Assembly: GCA_002354055.1 (NCBI GenBank)
Contig: DEKW01000006.1
Span: forward strand, 1 to 64,000
Reading direction: 5' to 3'
Length of the DNA stretch: 64,000 nucleotides
Origin: Bacteroidales bacterium UBA2712
Lineage (GTDB): Bacteria > Bacteroidota > Bacteroidia > Bacteroidales > Paludibacteraceae
Part shown: positions 1 through 8,955 of the stretch, piece after piece
Position numbering within the stretch: position 1 is the stretch's first letter
Layout: every line of letters begins with the position of its first letter
Program-made: the position numbers and the translations under genes
Notes under the pieces: generated by a model
Told to the model about the DNA's origin: nothing
The model's input: the letters and a program-made list of their open reading frames with translations, nothing else
Databases searched by the model: none

Positions 1-135
1 AAAGCCGACCTCATGAAGATCACTACCGACCAGCAGAACTTCCTCGCCCAGAAGAACGACCCCGATGGCGCAAAAACCATGAAGGCCTATTATTGGAAAA
101 TTTGTGGCGCTGAATATGATGAGCAGCACTCGTAA
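1..135 (+). CDS. 3' end of an unidentified protein (5' end outside window)
   Basis: An open frame runs from the first base to a TAA at 133-135 and gives 44 residues ending in WKICGAEYDEQHS. It is followed after 30 bp by a strong intrinsic terminator, which supports this being a real gene end. I do not recognise the family; the visible part is hydrophilic and probably alpha-helical, without signal or membrane segment. Confidence 0.6.
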   Translation, partial: KADLMKITTDQQNFLAQKNDPDGAKTMKAYYWKICGAEYDEQHS

Positions 136-165
136 AAGTGCTCGCGGCTCCGCCGCATTTAAGAG

Positions 166-192
166 AAGCGACCTTCGTGGTCGCTTTTTTTT
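166..192 (+). terminator. Intrinsic terminator of the first, partial gene
   Basis: Perfect 8-bp stem AAGCGACC (166-173) / GGTCGCTT (179-186), loop TTCGT, then a run of T to 192. Confidence 0.85.
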
Positions 193-193
193 C

Positions 194-230
194 CCCCTAA
201 TCCCTAACCCCTAACCCCCTAATCCCTAAA
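194..230. repeat. Heptad tract, CCCTAAC-like words
   Basis: Five imperfect seven-base units (CCTAATC, CCTAACC, CCTAACC, CCCTAAT, CCCTAAA) immediately after the terminator. It looks like a telomere repeat but the period is seven, as in the other tracts of this window. Confidence 0.7.
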
Positions 231-376
231 AATCTTTGATTTTTCTTGCATATATCAAAAAAAGTGTACTTCGGACATCTGCCTGCCTTCGGCATTCCCC
301 CGTAGCTACGTTCGCGTCCTGCCGGACATACGCAATTTAGCGATTTTTTTGCTTTCCGCGTCATACTTCCGCTGCG

Positions 377-530
377 GATAATTAAAGAGCCTAAGTTTTA
401 CTTACGTGAGTATATGCCCCGTAGAGACCGTGGTTTCCGTGCAGGGGGCACGGACGGAAGGGCGCGTTGGGGACGCGCGGTCTCCGAGGGGCTTATACTC
501 CACGCTGTGCCCTACGGCTCTTTAATTATC
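377..530. other. 154-bp multi-branched inverted-repeat element
   Basis: Nested complementary arms: GATAATTAAAGAGCC (377-391) pairs perfectly with 516-530; GAGTATATGCCCC (408-420) with 488-500 (12 of 13); GAGACCG (424-430) with CGGTCTC (478-484). Inside lie two hairpins of matching design: CCGTGC-AGGGG-GCACGG (437-453) and CGCGT-TGGGG-ACGCG (463-477). GCG stands directly on both outer sides (374-376, 531-533). It lies upstream of the grpE promoter, so it is not part of that transcript. It is either a structured RNA or a small non-autonomous mobile element. The remaining DNA between 231 and 376 holds only short palindromes (for example CGTAGCTACG, 301-310) and no gene. Confidence 0.7.
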
Positions 531-570
531 GCGAAATTTCATTTCGCCAAGCAAAAAAATCGCAGAAAAA

Positions 571-602
571 TTTGCGTATGTGCAATTTTTGTTGTACCTT
601 TG
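571..602 (+). promoter_or_regulatory. grpE-dnaJ promoter
   Basis: Bacteroidetes-type: TTTG (571-574), 20-bp gap, TACCTTTG (595-602). The -33 box continues as TTTGCGTATGT, an extension shared with several promoters here. The leader to grpE is about 75 nt. Confidence 0.85.
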
Positions 603-647
603 CAGCCAAGTCTGCCATTTTGGCAGTTGACATGCCTATGGCATAAT

Positions 648-685
648 AGTTGATAGATGATAGATGAATAGATGATAGATATATT
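648..685. repeat. Heptad tract in the grpE leader, GATAGAT-like words
   Basis: Seven-base units built from TTGATAG, ATGATAG, ATGAATA, GATGATA end directly at the grpE ATG (686), so the tract occupies the ribosome loading region. A short hairpin ATGCC-TAT-GGCAT (632-644) lies just before it. Confidence 0.65.
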
Positions 686-1243
686 ATGAAAAAAGAAAAT
701 ATCAAAGAATTAGAGAAAGAAAAGGAACAAGCTACGCTGGAGGAACAAGTAGAGGAGCAAGCGGCGGAGCCGCAAACCGAAGAACCGACGGCGGAGGAGC
801 TGCTGGCGCAGGCACAGGAGCGCATCGCCGAACTTGAGGACAAGAACCTACGCATGATGGCAGAGTTTGATAACTACCGCCGCCGTACCAACAAGGAGAA
901 ACTCGAACTCATGGAGACCGCCGGAGAGCGGATCTTCACGGAGATGTTGCCCCTCGTCGATGATTTCGAGCGCGCCATCGCTGTCATGGACAAGACCAAT
1001 GACATCGACGCCGTGCGCGAGGGCATCAAGCTCATCCAGCAGAAGTTCCTCTCTTTCCTCGACAAGAACGACGTGCACCCCATCCGGACGGAGGATGCGG
1101 ATTTCAATACCGACGAGCACGAGGCCGTCACGACCTTCGCCGCCGGAGAGGAGAAGAAAGGCAAAGTGATTGATTGTACCCAGAAGGGTTACAAACTCGG
1201 CGATAAAGTCATCCGCTTCGCCAAAGTTGTCGTCGGAGAATAA
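686..1243 (+). CDS. grpE: Nucleotide exchange factor GrpE
   Basis: A 185-residue GrpE. It releases ADP from DnaK and resets the Hsp70 cycle in the cytoplasm. The N-terminal ~60 residues are acidic and Glu/Gln-rich and continue into the long coiled coil; the family core is clear in AEFDNYRRRTNKEK (around residues 55-70) and LPLVDDFERAI, and the C-terminal beta-wing contains GYKLGDKVIRFAKVVV. Length is typical. It has its own strong promoter and is followed 140 bp later by dnaJ, the usual Bacteroidetes pair; no CIRCE-like inverted repeat is seen between promoter and ATG. Confidence 0.97.
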   Translation: MKKENIKELEKEKEQATLEEQVEEQAAEPQTEEPTAEELLAQAQERIAELEDKNLRMMAEFDNYRRRTNKEKLELMETAGERIFTEMLPLVDDFERAIAVMDKTNDIDAVREGIKLIQQKFLSFLDKNDVHPIRTEDADFNTDEHEAVTTFAAGEEKKGKVIDCTQKGYKLGDKVIRFAKVVVGE

Positions 1244-1245
1244 AT

Positions 1246-1320
1246 TCAAGTACCATTTGGTCATGTACCATGTACCATTTGATATCATGGTAAAATGACT
1301 AAATGACTAAATAAATGAAC
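1246..1320. repeat. Heptad-like words between grpE and dnaJ
   Basis: Words such as TACCATT, GTACCAT, GTACCAT and AATGACT, AAATGAC recur with a period of about seven. No promoter or terminator is obvious in the 140-bp gap, so grpE and dnaJ are probably co-transcribed. Confidence 0.5.
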
Positions 1321-1383
1321 CATACGGCAAAGCAGATCGTATGAAAGAAGTGAATAAAGAAATTAAAAATGAACAAATTGTAA

Positions 1384-2538
1384 ATGGATAAACGTGATTA
1401 TTATGAAGTGCTCGAGGTCCCCAAGACCGCGACAGCAGAGGAGATAAAGAAGGCGTACCGCAAGAAAGCCATCCAATACCACCCTGACAAGAACCCCGGC
1501 GACAAAGAAGCCGAGGAGAAATTCAAGGAGGCAGCGGAGGCATACGAGGTGCTGTCCGACCCGCAGAAACGTGCCCGTTACGACCAATACGGCTTCGCCG
1601 GTATGGGTGGCGCAGGCGGATTTAGCGGAGGTGGTATGTCCATGGAGGATATCTTCAGCCATTTCGGTGATATCTTCGAGGGCGCAGGTTTTGACCTCGG
1701 TGACTTCTTCGGAGGCGGCGGAGGACGCAGTCGCGGACCGCGTGTCCGCAGAGGCAGCGACATGCGTGTCAAGGTCCATCTGACCCTCGAAGAGATAGCT
1801 ACCGGATGCGAGAAGAAGATCAAGGTCCGCAAGCTCGTACAATGTAAGGACTGCAACGGCTCCGGTTCTGCCGACGGCCGTACGGAGACCTGTCCGACCT
1901 GTAAGGGTTCCGGACGCGTCATCCGCCAGCAGCGAGGTATCTTCGGCATGATGCAGGTACAATCGGAATGCGACACCTGTGGCGGCGAGGGCACGATCAT
2001 CAAGAACAAGTGTCCTAAATGCGGCGGCCAGGGCGTCATCCGCGATGAGGAGATCATCCCCATCACTATCCCTGCAGGCGTAGCGGGCGGCATGCAACTC
2101 ACCGTACCCGGCAAGGGTAACGCAGCCCCGCGCGGCGGTGTTCCCGGTGACCTGCTCGTTCTCATCGAAGAGGAGGAGCACAAGGACTTCGTTCGTCAGG
2201 AGAGTGACCTGATCTATAACCTCCTGCTTGACATGCCGACAGCCGTCCTCGGTGGACAGGTACAGATACCGACCCTCACGGGAGACGTGAAGATCACCAT
2301 CACCCCCGGTACCCAACCCGGTAAGGTGCTGCGTATGCGAGGAAAGGGACTGCCGCGTATCGACCAGTACGGACGCAACTACGGTGTAGGCGACCTGCTT
2401 ATCAACGTAGGCGTCTATATCCCGGAGAAGCTCAACAAGGATGAGCGCAAACTCATCGAACAGCTGCAGAGCAGCCCGAACATCGTCCCCGGTGCGGCGG
2501 ATAAGAAGAACTTCTTCCGAAACCTCTTTGGCATTTAG
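1384..2538 (+). CDS. dnaJ: Chaperone protein DnaJ
   Basis: A 384-residue class I J-protein, co-chaperone that delivers unfolded clients to DnaK and stimulates its ATPase. Domains in order: J domain (1-70) with the essential HPD in YHPDKNPGD; Gly/Phe-rich linker (about 75-120, [10 protein letters not shown]); zinc-binding region with four CxxCxGxG motifs ([32 protein letters not shown]); two C-terminal substrate-binding beta domains. All catalytic and zinc residues are present and length is normal. Follows grpE on the same strand. Confidence 0.98.
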   Translation: MDKRDYYEVLEVPKTATAEEIKKAYRKKAIQYHPDKNPGDKEAEEKFKEAAEAYEVLSDPQKRARYDQYGFAGMGGAGGFSGGGMSMEDIFSHFGDIFEGAGFDLGDFFGGGGGRSRGPRVRRGSDMRVKVHLTLEEIATGCEKKIKVRKLVQCKDCNGSGSADGRTETCPTCKGSGRVIRQQRGIFGMMQVQSECDTCGGEGTIIKNKCPKCGGQGVIRDEEIIPITIPAGVAGGMQLTVPGKGNAAPRGGVPGDLLVLIEEEEHKDFVRQESDLIYNLLLDMPTAVLGGQVQIPTLTGDVKITITPGTQPGKVLRMRGKGLPRIDQYGRNYGVGDLLINVGVYIPEKLNKDERKLIEQLQSSPNIVPGAADKKNFFRNLFGI

Positions 2539-2605
2539 ACCGCTTCGCTCAAAGTAGAAAGAAGAAAGACCGCCCTACGGGCTCAAAGAAGAAAGACCGC
2601 TCGCC

Positions 2606-3520
2606 ATGCTCGCTAAAAGAATAAAGACTTGTATGCATCGACTAAAAGTATTTAGTCTTTACTCCTTATTCCTTATTCTTTTCTCCTGCTTCCTTATTCC
2701 TTACTCCGTGAAGGCGGAAGTACCGATATCGAAACCCGATCTGAGCCAGCCTACGGGCATCGCTCCGGCTTTCTTCGGGCCCAATGCCCTGCCGATCATC
2801 GACATGTCGGACGGACTGACGGATAACCATCTGCGCCTGGAACTGGCGGCGGATGGTTATATCGGTTTTCAGAACAACAATACCGTAGATATTTTTGCGC
2901 GCGTGCGCGTACCCCTCTTTACGCGCTGGGCGAACCTCTCCGTCTGGATGCCGGTCTATGGCTGGTACAAGCAGTATGACGGAACCGGCAGCGGTGCCGG
3001 AGATGTCTATATCTCTACCGACGTGCAGGTCCTGCATCACTCCTGGTTCCATTCTGACAACGCCAGATATATCCCGCAGATGACCGTCCGGTTGGGTATG
3101 AAGACCGCCTCCGGTGAGCAGTTTGAGCGCCGCCGTCATTACGACTGCCCGGCATATTTCTTCGACCTCGCCATGGGCCAGTCCATCCCCCTCAAGGCCC
3201 TCACTCTCCGTTTCGCGGGCTCGGTGGGCTTCCTATGTTGGCAGACCGATAACGGCCGTCAGAACGACGCAGTCATGTACGGTCTGCAGGCGCAGCTGAG
3301 ACACGAGTTCTTCTCCCTCCAGGCTACCTGGGGCGGCTACGTAGGGTGGGAGCGTCACGGCGATGCACCCATGAGCATCAAAGCCCGTGCCGCGGGACAC
3401 GTCAAGGGCTTCGAACCATACGTCCAGTATCAGTACGGTATCAAGGATTACCCCTTCCATCAGATCCGTGTCGGACTCGTCTATAACCTTGATATCTTAG
3501 GCCGCGCTACCAAAAAATGA
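2606..3520 (+). CDS. Predicted outer-membrane beta-barrel protein
   Basis: 304 residues. A signal peptide (SLYSLFLILFSCFLIPYSVKA) precedes about 250 residues of alternating, aromatic-rich strands ending in VGLVYNLDIL, typical of a barrel of 10-14 strands. I do not recognise a specific family. The start is uncertain: ATG 2606 or ATG 2633 (MHRLKVF), the latter giving a more usual signal peptide. The signal peptide is itself encoded by seven-base DNA words (see 2654-2708). Its last four bases (ATGA) overlap the start of the next gene, so the two barrels are translationally coupled; they may form one envelope complex. Confidence 0.75.
   Translation: MLAKRIKTCMHRLKVFSLYSLFLILFSCFLIPYSVKAEVPISKPDLSQPTGIAPAFFGPNALPIIDMSDGLTDNHLRLELAADGYIGFQNNNTVDIFARVRVPLFTRWANLSVWMPVYGWYKQYDGTGSGAGDVYISTDVQVLHHSWFHSDNARYIPQMTVRLGMKTASGEQFERRRHYDCPAYFFDLAMGQSIPLKALTLRFAGSVGFLCWQTDNGRQNDAVMYGLQAQLRHEFFSLQATWGGYVGWERHGDAPMSIKARAAGHVKGFEPYVQYQYGIKDYPFHQIRVGLVYNLDILGRATKK
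2654..2708. repeat. Heptad tract encoding a signal peptide
   Basis: Units AGTCTTT, ACTCCTT, ATTCCTT, ATTCTTT, TCTCCTG, CTTCCTT, ATTCCTT, ACTCCGT, all seven bases. Translated in frame they form the hydrophobic core of the signal peptide of the barrel gene. Confidence 0.75.
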
Positions 3521-5949
3521 AACGACTGATACGATATTGTCTTTTGTCCTTACTCTTTCTTCCATACCCTGCAAAGGCCTTGGAGGTAAGTCACACAGCT
3601 ATGGACGGCAGCGACAGTATTCCGGCGGAGTATTTCCGTAAATGGTATCATCGTACCGACCTGATTTATTACCTCGAGGCACTCAACGACCATGTGATTG
3701 TAGAGAACCATACACCGGGGCAGTGGTGGCTTCCGGACAGGCTCAGTCTCGCCGTAGCGGGGCTCCCCTGCACGCAGACGAACTATACGATAGACGGCAT
3801 GCGGACGGACGACCGTTTTGCTCCCGGCAACACGGTTTTTGTACCGAACATGCAGCAGTACAACCTCCTGATCAATACCCATACGGGGCAACTGCAGTTT
3901 AGCTCCGATACCGCTGCGCGGGATTATGTGAGGGTGCAATACAATGTTGGTCAGGTAGGTAACGGAGCTCCGGCTGCCGGTACTGCCGCGATTGTCAATA
4001 TCACCCATCGTACCGCCATGCAGAGCGCCGAGACCTTCCGGCATGTCTCTGCCCGCCGCCATCTGCGAGGCGCGGGCAACGTAGAGGCGGCTTATACCTT
4101 CCGAGACAAAGAGGGAAATGCTTTCCGGCAGCACCTGTATGCCTCCTACGGTCAGCGACTCCTCACGCGCGAGAACGAGCGGGGACTCATCACCGAGGAT
4201 CCTTATTATGCGGCGAACTACTACAAGGTGCAGGCGGATGGTTTGCTGCCGATGAAGCCGAATACCGTCTTTTCGAAACTCGCCTACCGTCTTAATTTCT
4301 CCGGCAAAGAGGATGGCGGAAGCGAGTACCTCTATAACTACAACGAGGTCTATGACCATAAGAACTACACGGCGCAGGTATATGTACAACGCCCGTATCT
4401 GACTACCGGCCTGACATGGTCAACCAATGTGGTGCACCATCAAGACCTGTCCTTCCGCAGGAATATACTGGATATCGACGGCGAGAGTTTCTCTCCATGG
4501 GTGGCGGACGGCAAGACGCACGAGTTGAGCTGGACGGTGAATTACGAGCAACCGGTATTATCGTGGCTCTCGGTGCACGTGCGTGCCCATAACTCCCTCA
4601 TCCTCTTCCGCCCCGAGCAGAAGCATTTCTCCAACGAACTTTACTTCCGTTCTCCTGTCGCTACGGCCGACACCGCGCTCTACCGCTATGAATGGACCAG
4701 CAGCGCTTTCGCCGGAGGTATATTGGAGAACACGATCGGCCTCAACGCAGACTACACAATCTGCCCTCAGCTGGACCTCCATGCGCATCTGGACTTTACG
4801 TTGGACGGCTTGATCCTCGGACACGGCAAGAGCAAGATTTCCCCGAACTTCCAAGCCGGTATCAACTTGGACCTACACCCCTGCCGGTGGTTTGAAATGG
4901 GGCTCTCCATCGCTCATCAGCGCATGCCCTACAACGCCGACTATCTGCGCTTCTTCTCCGATGAATACATGAATGCGGATATCTATCTGGCGGGAACCAA
5001 CACCCTTTTTGCCACCACCGGAGGTAAGTACCATACCTACCAAAAAGGTCTCATGCAGACTTCCTATCTGGAGGTACATCTGCCAATCCGTTTTGTGTTC
5101 CGCGATAAGCAGGATGGTAAACACGAGATCGTACTGCAGAATGCCTACCGCAAGTTCTTCAACGTATGGCATACCTATTATGCCGACGGCATCGAAGCCA
5201 ACGGCTATTACACGGACGGAAACGGGTTGCCCTACTACCTGACTAACCCCGGCGCGAAATACTACGAGGTGGCGCCGACGCCTGCTTTCAAAGGAAATAT
5301 CCTGATGAACTCCCCATACTATTTCTCCCAACTCACGCGTTATACCTACACGGGCAAGAAAGTAACGGTAGGTATCTCCTGGCAGTCTATGCAGGCTGCG
5401 GGGTACACGGGATTAGGCAATGGACCGAACAGCAATACTATGGGTGTGCTCTCGGAAAGCACGGCAAACCCGAATACCCTCCGCGCTGCGGAGAATCTGC
5501 AAGGCAAAGATGCCGGGGTGGGACGCATGGATCTGGATAAAGGCTTTGTGGCGAGGTTCTATCTGGGATATAATATCTGCCGATGGGTGCAAGCGGGTCT
5601 GACAATCAAATGGACCGACGGCAAACCCTTCACCTCCTACTGCTATTATTATGACGATGCCTCCCGTCAGATGGCCATCATGCCTCGTACCTCGCGTGGC
5701 ACGAACCCTACGGACGGTCATTTCGGACGAAGACACGGGGCGATCTACAACGTGGATCTGCATCTGCAGGGCTCATGGGAGGTACGCGGCGTTCCGATGC
5801 GCCTCAATTTAGAGTGTTATAACATCTGGGATTTCTGTCATGACTTGGCGGAACTGTCCTTCGAGCAGGACACGCCGAAAGCCGACAGGGCCTCCATCAT
5901 CATGGCTGTACCTACAGGAATACTGGTATCCTATGCGGTCGATTTATAA
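3517..5949 (+). CDS. TonB-dependent-receptor-like outer-membrane protein
   Basis: 810 residues with signal peptide MKRLIRYCLLSLLFLPYPAKA. An N-terminal ~150 residues resemble a small plug domain (YTIDGMRTDDRF near residue 95 recalls the receptor plug motif), followed by a very long barrel rich in Tyr/Trp strands and periplasmic turns, ending SYAVDL. No N-terminal carboxypeptidase-like domain and no clear TonB box is seen, so it may be a substrate-specific or degenerate receptor. Overlaps the upstream barrel by ATGA and the downstream LtaS-like gene by 17 bp; the three look like one operon. Substrate unknown. Confidence 0.75.
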   Translation: MKRLIRYCLLSLLFLPYPAKALEVSHTAMDGSDSIPAEYFRKWYHRTDLIYYLEALNDHVIVENHTPGQWWLPDRLSLAVAGLPCTQTNYTIDGMRTDDRFAPGNTVFVPNMQQYNLLINTHTGQLQFSSDTAARDYVRVQYNVGQVGNGAPAAGTAAIVNITHRTAMQSAETFRHVSARRHLRGAGNVEAAYTFRDKEGNAFRQHLYASYGQRLLTRENERGLITEDPYYAANYYKVQADGLLPMKPNTVFSKLAYRLNFSGKEDGGSEYLYNYNEVYDHKNYTAQVYVQRPYLTTGLTWSTNVVHHQDLSFRRNILDIDGESFSPWVADGKTHELSWTVNYEQPVLSWLSVHVRAHNSLILFRPEQKHFSNELYFRSPVATADTALYRYEWTSSAFAGGILENTIGLNADYTICPQLDLHAHLDFTLDGLILGHGKSKISPNFQAGINLDLHPCRWFEMGLSIAHQRMPYNADYLRFFSDEYMNADIYLAGTNTLFATTGGKYHTYQKGLMQTSYLEVHLPIRFVFRDKQDGKHEIVLQNAYRKFFNVWHTYYADGIEANGYYTDGNGLPYYLTNPGAKYYEVAPTPAFKGNILMNSPYYFSQLTRYTYTGKKVTVGISWQSMQAAGYTGLGNGPNSNTMGVLSESTANPNTLRAAENLQGKDAGVGRMDLDKGFVARFYLGYNICRWVQAGLTIKWTDGKPFTSYCYYYDDASRQMAIMPRTSRGTNPTDGHFGRRHGAIYNVDLHLQGSWEVRGVPMRLNLECYNIWDFCHDLAELSFEQDTPKADRASIIMAVPTGILVSYAVDL

Positions 5950-7741
5950 TTTCGCGAAATATTACCTCTTCTGGCTTCTTCTCTTTATTCTGGAGAAACC
6001 GGTCTTCATGCTCTCTAACCGCTCCATGATGGGTGAAGTAAGATGGCAGGATTGGTTCTTGGTGCCGTACCATGCTTTTCCCATGGATCTGAGTGTGGCA
6101 TCGTATATCATGGTATTCTTCGGCATACTGATGGTAGCTTCCTATTTCCTTCCGTCGCGCCTTATTGCGCGGATAGCCGACGGCTATACAGGGCTGTTGT
6201 TACTGGTGGCGATGGTGGTTTTCGGTACGGACTTGGGCGTCTTTCCTGCATGGGGGTTCCATCCGGATAAGACTCTCTTTATCTACCTTGCTTCGCCCAA
6301 AGAAGTGCTGGCATGCGCGCCGTGGTGGGTGTGGGTCTTCGGCAGTTTGGGAATCCTCGCTGCGTGGGGATTGTCCTTCGTGGCTTATCGCTATTGGATG
6401 CGCGGTATAGAGGCCATGACGCACCCGGGTACATGGCCCAAGAGGGTAGGAGGTGCCGCCCTGATGCTTCTGCTGACCGCAATCCTCTTCCTGCCTATCC
6501 GAGGCAGTGTAACCACATCGACGATGAATACCGGCCGCGTCTATTTCTCCGAAAACCAGATGCTGAACCAAGCTGCCGTGAACCCTATCTTCAATATCGT
6601 CGAGTCCATGAGCGTCTTGCAGTTTGATACTCGCCGATACACCTATATGCCCTCTGCCGAAGCAGAAACCCTCGTCGCAGATATTCTGCCGGCATCTGCT
6701 AAGGAAGAAACCTCACCTGAACTTCTGAAAACGAAACGTCCGGATATCGTCTTCTTCATCCTCGAGAGTTTCTCGCAAAACGCATGGGAAGCGATGCCTA
6801 ACCTCCGCCGGTTGGCTGCGGAAGGGGTGTATTTCTCCCACGCAGTCGCCTCCTCTTTCCGCACCGATAGAGGCGTCGTTGCTGCAATGAGCGGTTTTCC
6901 CGGACAGCCTACTTCCTCCGTCATGGTTGTGCCCGCCAAGTCCCGACACCTTCCCCAGATAGGTAAGTCCCTCTCGCGCGAGGGGTATCATCTGAAGTTC
7001 TGGTACGGCGGCGATGAAGACTTCACGAACATGCGCTCGTATCTCATCAGCGGGGGCTTCATCGACCGCGTCAACGACCATTCCTTCCCGGTGGCTCAAC
7101 GGTTATCCAAATGGGGTGTGCCGGATCATATCCTCTTCTCCCGCGCAGCGGAAGAGATTGCTACCCGCGGAAGTGACCATCCTACGCTCGATGTCATCCT
7201 CTCGCTTAGCAGCCATGAACCTTTCGAGGTGCCAACGGCAGACCGCTACCATCATCCATACATGAATTCCATCGCCTATACCGACAGTTGTATCGGTGCT
7301 TTTGCGGATACTTTGCGCAGATGCGGGAAATGGGAGAATACCCTCTTGGTGTTCGTGCCGGATCACGGTTACCCTTATCCCGCCGACGTGCAGAACCACG
7401 AGCCGCGGCGGTACGCCATACCGATGGTATGGGCAGGCGGTGCCATCGCGCAACCGCAGGAGGTGACTGCCCTCTGCTCGCAAATCGATCTCGTCCCTAC
7501 GCTGCTCGCGCAGATGGGAATCGATCATTCAGAATATATTTTCGGAAAAGATATCTTCGCTCCGAACTCAGTGCCCTTCGCTTTCTATAGCTTCAACGAC
7601 GGCTTTGCGCTCCTCACGGAGAGCGATACCGTAGTCGTAGATGCCAAGGCCGACAGACGCGTTATCGGAACCGATGAGGACGTAGAGCGTCATGCCCGTG
7701 CGTTCGTGCAGCGCGTCTTGGAGAGTATAGAGCAGCTATAG
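5933..7741 (+). CDS. LTA-synthase-like membrane sulfatase-fold enzyme (first of two)
   Basis: 602 residues from ATG 5933; a longer frame begins at 5840 but this Met directly precedes the first membrane segment. Five N-terminal transmembrane helices (first YLFWLLLFILE, last ALMLLLTAILFLPI) anchor a periplasmic alkaline-phosphatase-superfamily domain. Metal and catalytic residues are visible: Glu in FFILES, probable nucleophile Thr in SFRTDRG, Asp-His in PDHG. In the family such enzymes transfer phosphoglycerol or phosphoethanolamine from lipid to a glycan or lipid acceptor; a Gram-negative Bacteroidales makes no teichoic acid, so the acceptor is probably a surface polysaccharide or LPS. Its 3' end overlaps the oppositely oriented O-antigen ligase by 52 bp. 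Confidence 0.88.
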   Translation: MRSIYNFAKYYLFWLLLFILEKPVFMLSNRSMMGEVRWQDWFLVPYHAFPMDLSVASYIMVFFGILMVASYFLPSRLIARIADGYTGLLLLVAMVVFGTDLGVFPAWGFHPDKTLFIYLASPKEVLACAPWWVWVFGSLGILAAWGLSFVAYRYWMRGIEAMTHPGTWPKRVGGAALMLLLTAILFLPIRGSVTTSTMNTGRVYFSENQMLNQAAVNPIFNIVESMSVLQFDTRRYTYMPSAEAETLVADILPASAKEETSPELLKTKRPDIVFFILESFSQNAWEAMPNLRRLAAEGVYFSHAVASSFRTDRGVVAAMSGFPGQPTSSVMVVPAKSRHLPQIGKSLSREGYHLKFWYGGDEDFTNMRSYLISGGFIDRVNDHSFPVAQRLSKWGVPDHILFSRAAEEIATRGSDHPTLDVILSLSSHEPFEVPTADRYHHPYMNSIAYTDSCIGAFADTLRRCGKWENTLLVFVPDHGYPYPADVQNHEPRRYAIPMVWAGGAIAQPQEVTALCSQIDLVPTLLAQMGIDHSEYIFGKDIFAPNSVPFAFYSFNDGFALLTESDTVVVDAKADRRVIGTDEDVERHARAFVQRVLESIEQL

Positions 7742-8955
7742 ACCATCCCTACCGTCCATAACGCAATGCCGTCGAACTTGCCGAACATGCAATCCGTCAG
7801 CATATTCAGGCCGAAGAGGGTGACGAAAAGAGCAGCAAACCGCTTTCCTTCACCTTCTGTACAGAAGAGAATAGACAGCCATGCCAGGAGGAACAGCACT
7901 AGACCCGGTATGCCAATCTCCATCAGCTCCTCCAGATATTGGTTATGGGCATGATAATGTTTGGTATAATAATATTCAAACCCTTTTTCCTGGTACGTCT
8001 TCATCAGATAATTCGTACTTTGTCCGGCTCCCAGACCGTACGCGAGATAGTCCTCGGGGTGCTGCAACGCGCAGCCCCAGATATTAAACCGCACGTCGTG
8101 GTCCGTACTGACTTCGCGGATCTCGGTCGCCGCATGGATATCAAACTTACTCATTCGCGGATGGAACTTCAGTATGGTTCCGCTGATGACAGCGCCAAAG
8201 ACGATAATCCCCAAACCATAACGCCAGCGATAGACCTTTGGTAACGCATAGATAAGCCAAACGACTAATATAGCTGCGAAAGTGAGGATGGATTGCCGGG
8301 AACCCGTCAGCGGTATGGCACTCAGCATAATCGGCAGACACAGCGCCAACAACCATTTCTTATCCCGCCATACCTGCAGTGCGATCACAGCGCCTAACAT
8401 CTCCACCGAGCATAGAAAAAGACGGTGTTTCAAGACCGAGATATTATCCGAGAAGAAGCTATACCAAGAGTGGACACCATAGTTCCAGTCGCCTTCCCAT
8501 CGGAGATAATCAATAATCTCGCGATGGTAGTACAACGGTGACAGTACCACCAAGTAAAACGGAACGGCGATGACACAACTGACAACCAGAATCCGACCGA
8601 TTTGTTGCCAGTCATACCGCTCGTTGACGCCCCATATGCCTATCGGAATTACCAAGGCGAAGGTCATATATCGCTCCATCTGCCATGCCCATGCTTCATG
8701 ATCCGGCGACCATATACCCGATACCGCTTTCCATCCGTACCAAAGGCCGAAAAGCAAGAACGGCAGGGCGGATCTGAACGTTGAATGTTGAATGTTGAAT
8801 GTTGAATGTTGAAGCCACCGTCCCTCCAGCGCCCATGAGATGAACCAGAACACGCAGGCGTACCGCAACCATAGCTGCGGGAAAGGCAACAACGCCACTA
8901 CTGCTAGAAAGGCAATATAGTTAACCTGCTTAATGATGTCTTTGTACTTGCTCAT
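7690..8955 (-). CDS. O-antigen ligase family protein
   Basis: 421 residues, about ten membrane helices, with the Wzy_C signature HAHNQYLEELMEIG in the large periplasmic loop (near residue 340). The family joins undecaprenyl-linked O-polysaccharide to the lipid A core, or polymerises it, at the periplasmic face. A short in-frame insertion LQHSTFNIQHSTF (around residues 48-60), encoded by a seven-base tandem tract, sits in a loop between helices 2 and 3. Last gene of the leftward envelope operon; its ATG overlaps the preceding glycosyltransferase-kinase gene by 26 bp, and its end overlaps the convergent LtaS-like gene. Confidence 0.88.
   Translation of the reverse strand: MSKYKDIIKQVNYIAFLAVVALLPFPQLWLRYACVFWFISWALEGRWLQHSTFNIQHSTFRSALPFLLFGLWYGWKAVSGIWSPDHEAWAWQMERYMTFALVIPIGIWGVNERYDWQQIGRILVVSCVIAVPFYLVVLSPLYYHREIIDYLRWEGDWNYGVHSWYSFFSDNISVLKHRLFLCSVEMLGAVIALQVWRDKKWLLALCLPIMLSAIPLTGSRQSILTFAAILVVWLIYALPKVYRWRYGLGIIVFGAVISGTILKFHPRMSKFDIHAATEIREVSTDHDVRFNIWGCALQHPEDYLAYGLGAGQSTNYLMKTYQEKGFEYYYTKHYHAHNQYLEELMEIGIPGLVLFLLAWLSILFCTEGEGKRFAALFVTLFGLNMLTDCMFGKFDGIALWTVGMVYSCSILSKTRCTNARA
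8778..8815. repeat. Heptad tract TTGAATG inside the O-antigen ligase gene
   Basis: Five successive seven-base units (four TTGAATG, ending TTGAAGC). In-frame; encodes the HSTFNIQHSTF loop. Confidence 0.9.

Noticed and set aside
194..230. Telomere-type repeat
   Set aside because: Units are seven bases and imperfect, matching the other heptad tracts; nothing suggests a linear end.
414..653. 79-codon frame across the 377-530 element
   Set aside because: Runs through paired arms and the grpE promoter; no plausible product.
1363..2316. 317-codon minus-strand frame opposite dnaJ
   Set aside because: Antisense of a fully recognisable DnaJ; composition is that of a complementary strand.
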